NCBI GenBank assembly: GCA_016584305.1
Contig: JACEEZ010024145.1
Span: 1 to 64,000 of the forward strand
Direction: 5' to 3'
DNA: 64,000 bases
Source: Chionoecetes opilio
Taxonomy: Eukaryota > Arthropoda > Malacostraca > Decapoda > Majidae
Every line of letters starts with the position of its first letter. Position 1 is the first letter of the stretch. The notes under the pieces were generated by a model. That model made no database searches, was not told where the DNA came from, and saw only the letters and a list, made by a program, of their open reading frames with translations. Made by a program: the position numbers and the translations under genes. This document shows, one piece after another, positions 47,763 to 59,099 of this stretch.

Positions 47763-48917
47763 ATGCTGTGGTACAGTATATGCTGTGGTACAGTATAGGC
47801 TGTGGTACAGTATAGGCTGTGGTAGAGCATGCTGTGGTACAGTATAGGCTGTGGTAGAGCATGCTGTGGTACAGTATAGGCTTGTGGTAGAGCATGCTGT
47901 GGTACAATATAGGCTGTGGTACAGTATAGGCTGTGGTAGAGCATGCTGTGGTACAGTATAGGCTGTGGTAGAGCATGCTGTGGTACAGTATATGCTGTGG
48001 TACAGTATAGGCTGTGTTAGAGAATGCTGTGGTAGAGCATGCTGTGGCACAGTATATGTTGTGGTACAGTATATACTGTGGTACAGTATATACTGTGGTA
48101 CAGTATATACTAAGGTAGAGCATGCTGTGGTACAGTATAGGCTATGGTGGAGCATGCTGGGGTACAGTATAGGCTGTGGTAGAGCATGCTAGCTGTGGTA
48201 CAGTATAGGCTATGGTAGAGCATGCTGTGGTACAGTATAGGCTGTGGTACAGTATAGGCTGTGGTAGAGCATGCTGTGGTACAGTATAGGCTGTGGTAGA
48301 GCATGCTGTGGTACAGTATAGTCTGTGGTAGAGCATGCTGTGGTACAGTATATGCTGTGGTAGAGCATGCTGTGGTACAGTATAGGCTGTGGTAGAGCAT
48401 GCTGTGGTACAGTATAGGCTATGGTAGAGCATGCTGTGGTACAGTATAGGCTGTGGTAGAGCATGCTGTGGTACAGTATAGGCTGTGGTACAGTATAGGC
48501 TATGGTAGAGCATGCTGTGGTACAGTATAGGCTGTGGTAGAGCATGCTGTGGTACAGTATAGGCTATGGTAAAGCATGCTGTGGTACAGTATAGGCTGTG
48601 GTAGAGCATGCTGTGGTACAGTATAGGCTGTGGTAGAGCATGCTGTGGTACAGTATAGGCTGTGGTGGAGCATGCTGTGGTACAGTATAGGCTATGGTAG
48701 AGCATGCTGTGGTACAGTATAGGCTGTGGTAGAGCATGCTGTGGTACAGTATAGGCTGTGGTGGAGCATGCTGTGGTACAGTATAGGCTGTGGTGGAGCA
48801 TGCTGTGGTACAGTATTGGCTGTGGTAGAGCATGCTGTGGTACAGTATAGGCTATGGTAGAGCATGCTGTGGTACAGTATAGGCTGTGGTACAGTATATG
48901 CTGTGGTAGAGCAAGCT
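47763..48917. repeat. 32-bp minisatellite array upstream of U4 copy B
   Basis: About 36 units of the same 17+15 bp repeat as at 17160-20586. Because 32 is not a multiple of 3, all three minus-strand frames stay open with a 32-residue period, giving long but meaningless reading frames. Confidence 0.96.
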
Positions 48918-49426
48918 GTGGTCGGCGACAGTTCCCCAGGTCTGCGGTTGTCTTCCCGTGCAGCCAGGCGCGTGGCTGCGCAGCTTGCGACAAAGAAAAC
49001 TTGCCCTGGAGTGGGGACTAAAGCACACCAGCGGCACGTAGTTGATAGCAGGCTTGATAGTACAATACCGATCTCACGTCAATACTTATTGTTAATATTA
49101 TTTGTTCTGAAATTACTTGTCCATTGATTCTTGTGTAATATTGTAAGTCAGCCAGCGATCTTTTTGTGGGTCAAAACGCTCTGTATAATAGTGATGACGC
49201 GAGTGAATACTCGGAATATTGTACTTATTTTCGTTTTTTATATATTATAATAAAACATGATTAAAAGATATGAGTTGCAATTAGTAAATTTGTGAAATGT
49301 TCCCATAAAATCTTTATTCACAATTATTTGTATGCAATGATAAAGAAATATTAGCATAGCATTTTATATCTTGTCTCAAGTAGTTAGTAATATTGGTATA
49401 GGTCGTCAATATTTTCTAATCAATTT
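48918..49426 (+). promoter_or_regulatory. Conserved U4 upstream flank, copy B
   Basis: Near-identical to 20587-21085, with small indels. Together with the array and the U4 gene it defines a duplicated unit. Confidence 0.6.
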
Positions 49427-50099
49427 AGCTTTGCGCAGTGGCAGTATCGTAACTAGTGATGTGCGGTATTAAGAAAATACCGGTATTGCCGATACCGGTT
49501 TGCGGGAACAATACCGATACCGGAAATACCGGTAAAAATTAAGATACCGGTATACCGATACCGGACCTAAATACCGGTATTACCGGTATCGGTATTTGTT
49601 TTTTTTGGTGTTTTTTTACATGTCCATTCCAAGACAATTATTAACCCCTACAGCATCGCCCCCCCCCCCCCTTAAATAAAGTTTCCTATAGCGTCGGCCA
49701 TTTCTTTTATTACAGTTATGAACCCCTGACGTATAGCATCGCTAAAGGTAAGGTAAAGATGGGAGCATAAGCTTAGCTGCGCGTGGCATGCGGTGCTCAT
49801 CTCCGTGGCATTAGCCCTTACAGCCTATGGTGGGTGAGAACCCATATAATATCCGAGACACTCCCGCTGTAATTATACATTGAATCCCGGGTTAACACAG
49901 GACAGCATAGATTCCCCTAACACCGTTTTCTGTGACGTCGGCAAACACAGTTGTAAGGGGAGACCAATTAAACTATGTTTGAATAATTTCGTCGTATCGA
50001 CGCAGCTGAGATGGATCTCCGCTGTAACCAGACAGCTCTCTCACAGACTACCCCTCGAGAGTGTCTGCTAGTGCTGTCTGCTAGTGCTATAGGCTACAA

Positions 50100-50575
50100 G
50101 GCCCAAGGACAGGACCTATAAAGGCACAGGAAAATACTGAAGAACCAAGAACTGGAAGAAAATGTGTCATAAACACCTACCAAAAAAATGCCCAACAAGA
50201 ATAGCATCCACCCAACACAATAGCATATCAAGAAAAGGAGCAAGGATGTTCAATCAACTCCCGAAGAATATAAGAAACATATCGGGAGTAAAGGACAGAA
50301 AAATTCAAGAGGGAACTGGACAAATTCTAGCCGGTCTCCCAGATCAACCGGGAGTGCCACCTATACAGCACTCGGCCAACACACAAAGCAACTCTATAAC
50401 CGTCCAGCTGGAGTACCAGCGGAAAGTGAAGGGTGGCAGCACCGCCGTGGCCTTGCCTCACAATCCAACGAGGGAGCAACGCTCCCTTGAGGCAGAAGCG
50501 CTTCAAGGTAAATTCCAACGAGGGAGCAACGCTCCCTTGAGGCAGAAGCGCTTCAAGGTAAATTCAAGGTAAAAA
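50100..50575 (+). mobile_element. LINE 3' fragment with a tandem 54-bp tail repeat
   Basis: Text such as ARMFNQLPKNIRNISGVKDR resembles the C-terminus of LINE ORF2 proteins (the FNxLPxxIRNITGV block), followed by IQEGTGQILAGLPDQPGVP. The last part repeats a unit of about 54 bp twice (AACGAGGGAGCAACGCTCCC and following). Lies inside the U4 hAT. Confidence 0.6.
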
Positions 50576-50608
50576 ACATCATTACAGTTAAGTCGTCAGG
50601 ACAACTTT

Positions 50609-51094
50609 TTTTTCTGTGTACAGAGGTGTGGTGGCGTTAATAGTTACATTTCTACATCCAGGATTTCAGGACAGTTAGAAGGGGCTATCTGGAGTGTCTG
50701 TGTCATATAGCATTACTATAGATTTTTATGTGCCACTGGAGATGATACACAGTAGTTTATATCATGACTGTATAATCTACCCTGTTTCAGCGTTGTTTTA
50801 TGCTTTGTATCTGCATGTATATACGGTTTCAAATTTTACTACGCGTTTTTTTTTCGGGCGACGACGGCTGCGGTTAGTGCGGTACGACACTCAGTAAATA
50901 AACACTAGATGGCGACTTCACTGTTGGTAGCCACTTTGTAGATATTTTTGTCATTTGTTCATTTATAGCCCTACTATGACACAGCTGAAGACACAAAATG
51001 ACACAGACTCTCCAGATAGCCTCTTCTAACTGTCCTGAAATCCTGTATGTAGAAATGTAACTATTAACGCCACCACACGGCTGTACACAGAAAA
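50609..51094. repeat. Fold-back with arms of about 95 bp
   Basis: Left arm 50609-50704 (TCTGTGTACAGAGGTGTGG...) is mirrored at 50998-51094 (...CCACACGGCTGTACACAGA). The spacer is related to the CTACCGTAG MITE interior. Lies inside the U4 hAT. Confidence 0.8.
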
Positions 51095-51641
51095 AATGGT
51101 TGACCTGGCGACTTCACTGTTATCTACGGTAGTTGGGTACATAAACCCTCAAACTCTAAAAATTGTTTACGAATTTATCGATACTAAAATATGTACGTAC
51201 GTTATAAAGGAAGGTTTAGACGCCAGTGGTTCCCAAATTCTTTCTGTCGTTTCCCCCTTCAAACCAGTTCAACCATCCGGAATTCCACCTTCAAGTTCAT
51301 GTGAAAATAAGTAGCCAAAACACAAAATGTGCTTGCTTGATAACACAAGTATACAGACACTATCTTCTACTGTATATCTATATATACTTGAAGATAAGTC
51401 AATAGCCGCATTCTAAGACAGATTTTTATCTGTCGACTAAATGCTAGCAAATTTAGATGTCCCTCAGGATAAATTTCCCCAAGAATCCTGAAATTTCCCC
51501 CAGGGGAATTTCCCCCAGTTTGGGAACTACTGGTTTAGAGTATACAACCATGGACTGTTTTGAAAAAGATATAAAAATTTAAACCGTAAAAAAAAAAAAA
51601 TTTGGCACTGCACTGGTTTATTTATCAAATTCTCTACTTAC

Positions 51642-51801
51642 CGTCTAGCCAATTGTCACTTGTATAATTGTGGACGATAGCAGGCACTGTCTGTCCTCCA
51701 ACTTCCAGCGTGTGAAGCTGTGTGTAGACTGAACGACGCCAATGACCGTTGCAGAGTACGTGGTCGAAAACTAACGCGTATAATACGGGCTTGATACCAG
51801 T
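51642..51801 (-). CDS. Exon-like fragment carried in the hAT, source gene unknown
   Basis: A 160-bp minus-strand segment has an acceptor (CTATTTCAG) and a strong donor (GTAAGTAGAG). It reads TGIKPVLYALVFDHVLCNGH, then RRSVYTQLHTLEVGGQTVPA, ending DNWLDG. Codon use and lack of repeats look like a conserved protein, not a transposase. It is absent at the matching place in hAT copy A (near 23700). Capture of a host exon with flanking intron is the simplest reading. I cannot name the source. Confidence 0.55.
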
Positions 51802-52357
51802 CTGAAATAGGTAAATAAGCTCGGCCAATGATAACGCGCTTCTGATTCTGACGTTCTGAGCCAATGAGCGCTACGCTACCATGCGTTTCTCGGCAAATCC
51901 GGTCAATTGCGACAAAAAAACACAATACCGAAATCCAAAATACCGACCAAATAATATACCGATACCGGTATACCGATGTACCACCAATACCGATACCGGT
52001 ATACCGAAAACTCAAAATACCGGTAATACCGGTAATACCGGAGCTAAAATACCGGTATTTCGGTATACCGAAAAAAGGTGCACATCCCTAATCGTAACCA
52101 ATGAGGTTTAACCGAGGTGCGATTATTGCTAGTTGAAAACTTTTCCCAATACCCCGCCAAGACGACTTGCAATATAGTCGGCTAAGGCAATTTTTGTTAG
52201 CCCATCCTTGGGCTAAAATTATCTATGATCTAATATTCACCCGTAAAAGAAATAGTTACATGTAGGTTTAGCGTTCAAAACGAGACCAAAGGCAGCACTT
52301 CTAATAAGACAAGTTCTCAAACACATTATAGGGGGCTACTCGCGAGGTATTTGCAAT

Positions 52358-52861
52358 TAGGGTTGTGCGGTATCAAGAAAATACCGGTATTGCCGATACC
52401 GGTACGTCCTCACACCGGTATCAGTTACGATACCGATACCGTGCCAAAATACCGGTATTACCGGTATTGGTATTTGATTTTTTCGTGTTTTTTTTTACTT
52501 GTCCATTCTCAGACAATTATTAACCTCTATGTACACTCTACAGCATCGACCCCCCTAAAATAAAGTTTCCTATAGCGTCGACCACTTCTTTTTTTTACAA
52601 TTCTTAACCCCTATTGTACAGCATAGACCCCCCTAAAATAAAGTTTTATGTGGCGTAGGCCATTTCTTTTTTATACAATTCGTAACCCCTACCGTACAGC
52701 ATAGACCCCCCTAAAATAAAGTTTTATGTGGCGTAGTCCATTTTTATTTTTTACAGTTCGTAACCCCTACCGTACAGCATAGACCTCCCTAAAATAAAGT
52801 TTTATGTGGCGTAGGCCATTTCTTTTTTTGTATCAGTAATTAGTATGTATAATGTAACCTC
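52358..52861 (+). mobile_element. Truncated hAT (same family), left end only
   Basis: Begins TAGGGTTGTGCGG with ACCGGTAT clusters, then 78-bp repeat units, and ends at the MITE at 52865. No right end follows. Confidence 0.75.
52555..52835. repeat. Tandem repeat, about 78-bp unit, 3.5 copies
   Basis: The unit contains CCCTAAAATAAAGTTTTATG, GTGGCGTAGGCCATTTC and CGTAACCCCTACCGTACAGC. Similar units lie in the other hAT copies (21466-21735, 22380-22570 and 49670-49920). Confidence 0.85.
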
Positions 52862-52864
52862 TAA

Positions 52865-53175
52865 GGCGGGGTTCACACTACACGTACGTTTTTGTTGTCC
52901 GTGTCTACGTGGGCGTGGCGATCAGAGACGTCCCAATGACGTCACCCCGTCACTCCCGCAGTCCCGGACAAAGAATTGGAAGCTCCAAATAATGTGAGCT
53001 TGAGACGCGCGTCTCTCAAGGTCAGTGACGTCATCACTGCTCCAGCAGGTGGTCGCGCGGAGCCTGGTTCACACTACACAGGCAGGGAGTGACGTCACTG
53101 TAGCGTACTGTGAGTCACTGATGACAAGACGCACGTAGACTACGGACAGCAAAAACGTGATGTGTGAACCGGGCC
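52865..53175. mobile_element. 311-bp MITE with GGTTCACAC ends
   Basis: Ends GGCGGGGTTCACACTACACG and CGTGATGTGTGAACCGGGCC are inverted, continuing through TACGTTTTTG and CAAAAACG. Flanks are TAA and AAA. Related to 33292-34146. Confidence 0.75.
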
Positions 53176-53285
53176 AAAATAAGGAAAATAACAATAATTT
53201 GATTCAAATTTCCATTTAACATTTATTTTTGGACAAAGAGTTCCTGAGATTCCTGGGCAAGACAGTTTAGATAGATATATAGCCA

Positions 53286-53700
53286 GAGCTGGGCTGTATT
53301 TGAGTACATTTGTACTAAAATACATTTGTGTATTAAGAAATTATTTATAAATACATTAGTTTTAATGTATTTAAATACAGTAATTAAATACTTTAATGAG
53401 TATTTAAATACATTGTATTTATATACATATACGTAATATAAACATGTAAATACTATTTTTTTTTTTTTTTTTTGTTTTCCCAGTTAGTTTGGCCAACTAT
53501 CCCGCCCAACTATCTGGCAATCCTGATGTTACAGTGAACCAGTGTTTCCACTTTCAGGAAATTTCCTTATTTTAAGGAAATTTTGGCCTGAGAAGGAAAC
53601 TTCTAAGGAAACGCAAAATCTAAGGAAATCCTAAGGAAATATTTTTTTTCAGATATTTCTAGAGATATGTAGATTAAGATTAAATAGCCAGGTGAGATGA
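53286..53700 (+). mobile_element. hAT fragment of the CAGAGCTGGGC family
   Basis: Shares CAGAGCTGGGC and GTATTTAAATAC motifs, then CGCCCAACTATCTGGCAA and TAAGGAAA text with the element at 17560-20033, but in one piece. No right end was found. The stretch 53701-54170 shows no gene. Confidence 0.7.
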
Positions 53701-54179
53701 TAATATTAACACATTTTATTTGCCTTTGACAAAATGACCAAAGAACAAATTCTCGGTCCTAATTTCTTATCATATTCATATCTATAGCATTTACCACAGC
53801 AAGGATATTGGGAAATGGGGAGGAGGTGGGGTGGTGGGTGGCGACGGGCTGGTGTGAGCCGCGGGACAGGTGGGTAGAGCTCTAACGACAAGTTCAGTTC
53901 CTGTCCTGCTGTCTGATAAGCGTGTCTGGGATTCTGTTCTCATCAGTCACTAGTATTCGGTGCTTCCTCCAGCCATTTCTATACTGTATTTAGCTCCAAT
54001 AATTTCATATTGTTGAAAGTGTGTGCAAACTGTTATGATAATAATGCAACTCGAACATTATGTCAGGGAGTGGATTCCATAGTGTCGTAGATGGTTTATA
54101 GAATTCTCAAAGGAATGCATACCTTTATTGCAAATAGAAGAAAGAGTTCGGAAATTGCTATCATTGTTATCATCATACT

Positions 54180-54218
54180 ACCATAGATAGTAGTGTGTGT
54201 GTGTACTGTGTGTGCATG

Positions 54219-54262
<44 letters not shown>

Positions 54263-54689
54263 CTGTGTGTGCATCTAGGTAGTATGATGGTAGTGTCAGT
54301 ATATTATAGTAGTGTCAGTATATTATTATCATGATAATTATCAATATTATTATTATTATCATTATTATTATCATTTTGATTGTTATTATCATTATTTTTA
54401 TCAATATTACTGTTAGTATCACTATTATTGTTGTGATTATTTTATCTGAGTTATTATTATTATTATTATAACTTATTATTATCATTAATACCATTGACAT
54501 TATCATTATTATTATTATTAAAATTATTACTATTGTTTTTATTATTATAATCATTGGCATCATTTATTTTTAATTATTATTGTTGTTATTATTTCAAAGG
54601 CGTAGACGAAGACACGTGTAACGCGAGTTTTCTTCAAAATAGATGGTAAAGATACGAGGGGTCAGTCATATCTGAGGTGTGAACTCTCC

Positions 54690-54742
<53 letters not shown>

Positions 54743-54860
54743 ACATACATATCTCTGAAATAATTATATTAATAATAAAATAATAATAATTTGGATGATA
54801 ATAATAACAACAATAATGAATATGATGCAATTATTAACCATAATAATAGTAGACTAAGAC

Positions 54861-54905
<45 letters not shown>

Positions 54906-54925
54906 TAATGAAAATCTGAATGGGA
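54180..54925. repeat. Microsatellite block related to 22600-23590
   Basis: GT, ATT and CA arrays with the same linking text (TGTGTGCATCTAGGTAGTATG, GTAAAGATACGAGGGGTCAG in parts, AATAATAGTAGA) as in hAT copy A, but without the SINE. Confidence 0.8.
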
Positions 54926-55086
54926 TGGGATGAATTGAATATTTATCGGTTTTACACATGTGTATAAATATTTCTTGATCTATAGTTAGATCAGTGTCAT
55001 AGTGGTCACCACCCACCAGGATTTTGTTGTTACTGATTCTATTGAAAAACAGTCAGGGAGCACACACTCTGATTTCAGTGTTAAAG

Positions 55087-55973
55087 TAATCGTCCAGACC
55101 CATTTTTTCTTTGCATAATTATGTTGAATGATCATTCAAAATACCTAATCCACAAAAAAATATTCATTTTCACGCCTTATTTCCCTAGAAACATTCCTTT
55201 TGTAAAAAGCGCGGGAAAAACAACAGCCCCATTCCAGCCGTGGCGGGAAACTTGCTGGCGACGTCACAAGAGTGAGCCTCCCAGCCCGGCCCTATACAAA
55301 TACACGGAGACTCGGAGAAAAATGTAGTACGTACTTGGGGAATTTTGGTTGTTTCTGATATTTATTTTTTTGCGATGTGGCATATACTTGCATCCTTCAT
55401 GGATACAGCAAGAAAGCTGTGCTTTTGCAGAGAGCTTAGCACCCATTTCTGACCTATTTGACGATGATAATGTCTGTGCAGAGCCTGGCAGTGGCGAGTG
55501 AGAGGAGCGCGGCTAGACAATGTGCTTCACACCGCGCTCCTCTCACCCGCCACTGTCAGGCGCTGCACAGACATTATCATGGTCAAATAGGTCGGAAATG
55601 GGTGCTAAGCTCTCTGCAAAGGCACAGCTTTCTTGCTGTACCCATGAAGGATGCAAGTATATGCCATATCACAAAAAAAAATATCAGAAACACCCAAAAT
55701 TCCCCAAGTACTACATTTTTCTCAGTGTCTCCGTGTATTTGTATCAGGCAGGGCTGGGAGGCTCACTCGTGTGACGTTGCCGAGCCGTGGTGCGTTGTCT
55801 GCTGTCCGCCAGTTGTGTTTTGAGAGCTCGGGGAATTTACAGATTTTGAATGCGGATCATTTAAAAACGGGTGACTGGATGCAAAAAGTGACAACATATT
55901 GTTGATATACTCGATCATGGCTATGTTTTGACTGCATTAAATCAGGAATGATTAAATGGTCTGGACGATTACT
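55087..55973. mobile_element. Fold-back MITE with TTAA flanks
   Basis: Ends AGTAATCGTCCAGACC and GGTCTGGACGATTACT are inverted and each is bounded by TTAA (55083-55086 and 55974-55977), as in piggyBac-type insertions. The core is a palindrome with arms 55256-55512 and 55532-55784. The same end sequence appears at 29478-29498. Noncoding. Confidence 0.65.
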
Positions 55974-55984
55974 TTAAGGATTCA

Positions 55985-56565
55985 ACAAGAATTAACTTCT
56001 ATCCTATTCTAGATCATATGTTAACATAAATGACAAGGCGCTTCAGTAATGAAGCATGTGAACTTATGAAAGCATTACAGGCACTGAATCCACAAAGTAC
56101 TGAGTTCTTATCTTTTGAGAAAATGTCTGGACTTATTCATGCATTTCGTGCTAATGAGGAAGATCTTAACCATGAGCTGCACTCTGCAAAACGCATGTTA
56201 GAATGACGCTATAAGGATGTAAGTGACAATGAGAAGCCCAAATCACTGTTAGATTTAGTGAGAATTCTTGGTCCATATGAAGAGGCATTTCCTGAGTTCT
56301 ACAGACTGGCCAAAATTTCTGTAGTATTACCTGTGTCATCAGCTTCAGCAGAGAGAAGCTTCTCTGCTCTGAAATTAATCAAAACTACACTGTGAAATAC
56401 AATGGGCAATGAGAGATTAGGTAATCTTGCTGCGTTGTCAATTGAAAGCAGGCGAGTTAAAAGCCTTGATTTAGAAGTATTTGTTGATAAGTTTGCTGAG
56501 AACCACAAGAACAGAAGAATTTTGCCACTTTCTCAGTGGGAAAAAAAAAATATTCTTTGCCTGCT
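55985..56565 (+). pseudogene. hAT transposase C-terminal fragment (ZMYM1-like)
   Basis: The reading FYPILDHMLT, stop, MTRRFSNEACELMKALQALN, ..., FPEFYRLAKISVVLPVSSAS, AERSFSALKLIK, ..., NERLGNLAALSIESRRV is the hAT dimerisation region, with its SASAERSFS core. At least three stops break it. The N-terminal and catalytic parts are missing. The TTAA-flanked MITE sits directly upstream. Confidence 0.82.
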
Positions 56566-56944
56566 GCTTTAAAACATGCCTTTTTTTTCAGTATCAATTA
56601 TGTTTTCCATTTTTTATAAGTGGTAATATATGTATTTAATTTTTGGTCATGACTGCTTTATTTCGTTCTCCATCAGCAACTGGGTGATAGATACCCTACA
56701 GTACTCAACACACACTCCTAGAATAAAATTAATAACCTTCCATAGTCCATACGACATCAGATATACTACTCTTGATATTGGTCAGAATGCAAAATATGCA
56801 AGGGGGGGGGTCTTGGCACTGTAAGTGAAAGTAAGTCCCCAGTCCCCACCAAGCTCCCCAGCTGTATGGGCTTGTTCGGCTCATCTAGTGCCCCCCCATA
56901 GTCAGCTGTGCCCCCCCAGGTGCCCCCCCAATGGTAAATACCTA

Positions 56945-57500
56945 GCTGCGCCACTGGTCTACTGAGACCATTCCATTCACTCACCACCCTATTTGTGAAC
57001 CAGTTTTTCCCTCTTTCCTTTCTAAATCTACGCTTTTCCAGCTTGAATCCTTTACTTCTTGTTCTACCCTGGTTAAAAGCCGTAAGAACTTTTCCTACCT
57101 CTCCTTTATTAAATCCCTTTATCCACTTAAAAACTTCTATCAGATCGCCCTTACTCTGCGTCTCTCGAGTGAGTGTAATTTTAATAACTTCAATCTCTTT
57201 TCATAACTAAAGTTACGCATCCTTTGTATAATTTTGGTCATCCTTCTCTGCACTGTTTCTAACAAGGCTATATCCATCCTGTAATGTGGAGACCAAAACT
57301 GAACCGCATAGTCTAGGTGAGGCCTGACTAGAGCCAGATAGAGCTTTATAATAACTTCCGCACTTCTACTTTTAACACTTCTGGTAATGAATCCTAATAC
57401 TCTATTAGCTCTATTTCTGGCCTCAATACATTGTTTCCTAGGTCGGAGGTCTGGGCTCACCCTCACTCCAAGATCTTTTTCCCCTTCTGATCTTTTCAGC
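56945..57500 (-). pseudogene. CR1-like LINE ORF2, C-terminal part
   Basis: On the minus strand: GVRVSPDLRPRKQC, EARNRANRVLGFITRSVKSR, VRPHLDYAVQFWSPHYRMD, ETVQRRMTKIIQRMRNFSYE, then after a frameshift the NKGEVGKVLTAF-type and FTNRVVSEWNGL text. This is the thumb and C-terminal part of a CR1-group reverse transcriptase. It matches the 3' end at 2813-3112. 56566-56944 shows no gene. Confidence 0.8.
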
Positions 57501-57544
57501 GATACATTGCTTATGGTGTATCAGTCAGAGTGTCAGAGTCAGAG

Positions 57545-59098
57545 ACGAAGTCAGAGAGGCTGTAGCAAAGTTGAGGGGTGGAAAGGCAGCTGGTGTTTGT
57601 AATATCAGTGCGGAGCTCCTCAAAGCTGGGGGTGAGGCCATGATCCACGGGTTGCATGCTGTCCTGACTGCCGTGTGGCAATCAGGTACCATTCCTCCTG
57701 ACTGGAAAAGGGGGCTGGTCGTCCCTATCTGGAAAGGGAAAGGGGACCGTCAGGACTGCAACAATTACCGCGGTATTACACTGCTCAGCGTACCAGGCAA
57801 GGTGCTTGCCCATCTATTGCTGACACGGATTCGCAGCAATCTGGTGAAGCATCAGAGACCTCGGCAGTCTGGGTTCACGCCTGGTAGGTCAACAACGGAC
57901 CGTATCCTAGCGCTTCGTGTCCTGGTGGAACGCCGACGTGAGTTTCGACAGGGGATGCTTGCAGCCTAAGTTGATCTCAAGAAGGCGTTTGACTCAGTGC
58001 ATCGTGAGTCACTCTGGGATCTTCTGCGACTTCGAGGGATTCCTGCAAGGACTATTGGTTTGATAACTGGTCTGTATTCTGGGACTGAGAGTGCTGTGAA
58101 GTGTGGGGCAGGTGTATCCAGCTTCTTTCCTGTGAATACAGGAGTGAGGCAAGGGTGCGTCCTTGCCCCATCACTTTTCAACGCTTGTATGGACTGGGTA
58201 TTGGACAAGGTTGTAGATCAAAGTGATTGTGGAGCATCCGTCGGCAACACCAAGATCACTGATCTTGTTTTTGCCGATGATGCAGTAATCTTTGCTGAGT
58301 CGCTGGAGGTCCTGGTGATGGCTCTCGAGGCGCTGCACGAGGAGGCAAAGCCTTTGGGACTTGAGGTCTCCTGGCTCAAGACCAAGGTCCAGGTATTTGG
58401 AGACTTACTAGAGGAAGCAGTACAGTCTGTTCATGCGTGTGGCGAGGACATTGAGATCTTGGAAAGTTTTACATACCTTGGTAGCGCAGTCCATAATGAC
58501 GGCGGGTCACGTCAAGAAGTCTTACGGCGGATTGGCATAGCCCACGGTGTTATGGACTCGCTCAGCGGGAGTATTTGGCGTTGTCGGTACCTGTGCAGGA
58601 GGACAAAGATCCGGATCTTCAAGTCGCTTGTGATCCCTGTCTTACTCTATGGTTGTGAGACATGGACACTAAATAGTGACTTGAAGAGACTAATCAATGC
58701 CTTTGGTAATAAGTGTCTTCGCAGAATCATGGGGTATCGCTGGGATGATTACGTGTCAAATCAGCGATTGCACCGTGAGACTGAATCGAGGCCTATTACC
58801 TGCATAGTCCGTCAGCGCCAACTTCGGCTATATGGGCATGTGGCACGCTACCCTGAAACCGATCCTTCCCATCGGGTTGTATCTGTAAGAGACAATCCGG
58901 CGTGGAGGAGGCCAAGGGGGCGCCCACAAGGCTCGTGGCTGGGGCAAGTTGATGTTTCTTGTCGAGAACTGCTTGGTATGGGAAAGGAGCCTGCATGGGA
59001 ACTCGCGCATGGTGACCCACGGGAGTGGCGTCGTAGGGTGGGCGAGGCGACGCGCCCCCCGGCGTATGCCCCAATGATGGATTGATTGATCATAACAC
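57545..59098 (+). pseudogene. RTE-like LINE, 5'-truncated copy 2
   Basis: Starts within the RT (DEVREAVAKLRGGKAAGVCN) and runs through PDWKRGLVVPIWKGKG, NTGVRQGCVLAPSLFN and LVFADDAV to a stop at 59085, then a TTGATTGATT tail. One nonsense change (TAT to TAA, 57967-57969) breaks the frame before VDLKKAFDS. Apart from this it is nearly identical to 36136-37525, so both insertions are recent or gene-converted. Its clean 3' end shows how the noisy end of copy 1 should read. Confidence 0.9.
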
Positions 59099-59099
59099 T

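Larger units (their letters stand above)
49454..52090. mobile_element. Non-autonomous hAT with ACCGGTAT repeats, inserted in U4
   Basis: Ends TAGTGATGTGCGG and GTGCACATCCCTA are inverted. The 8-bp target duplication ATCGTAAC is perfect (49446-49453 and 52091-52098), and the unoccupied site is seen in U4 copy A. Subterminal ACCGGTAT clusters are on both sides. The body carries a LINE fragment, a fold-back and an exon-like piece, and no hAT transposase. Confidence 0.96.
49427..52216 (+). pseudogene. U4: U4 snRNA copy B, split by a hAT insertion
   Basis: Bases 49427-49453 are the first 27 nt of U4 and 52099-52216 are the remaining 118 nt, total 145, the same as the intact copy at 21086-21230. 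The break falls in the 5' stem-loop at the kink-turn, the binding site of the 15.5K/Snu13 protein. The sequence on either side shows only one or two differences from copy A (for example CCATCC for CCAGCC in the terminal stem). The insertion is therefore young relative to the duplication, or the copies are kept alike by exchange. The upstream flank is intact, so transcription could start but would run into the transposon. Confidence 0.95.

Noticed and set aside
47763..48917. CRISPR-like look of a regular 32-bp repeat array
   Set aside because: There are no unique spacers between repeats, only alternating 17- and 15-bp halves, and the window is eukaryotic.
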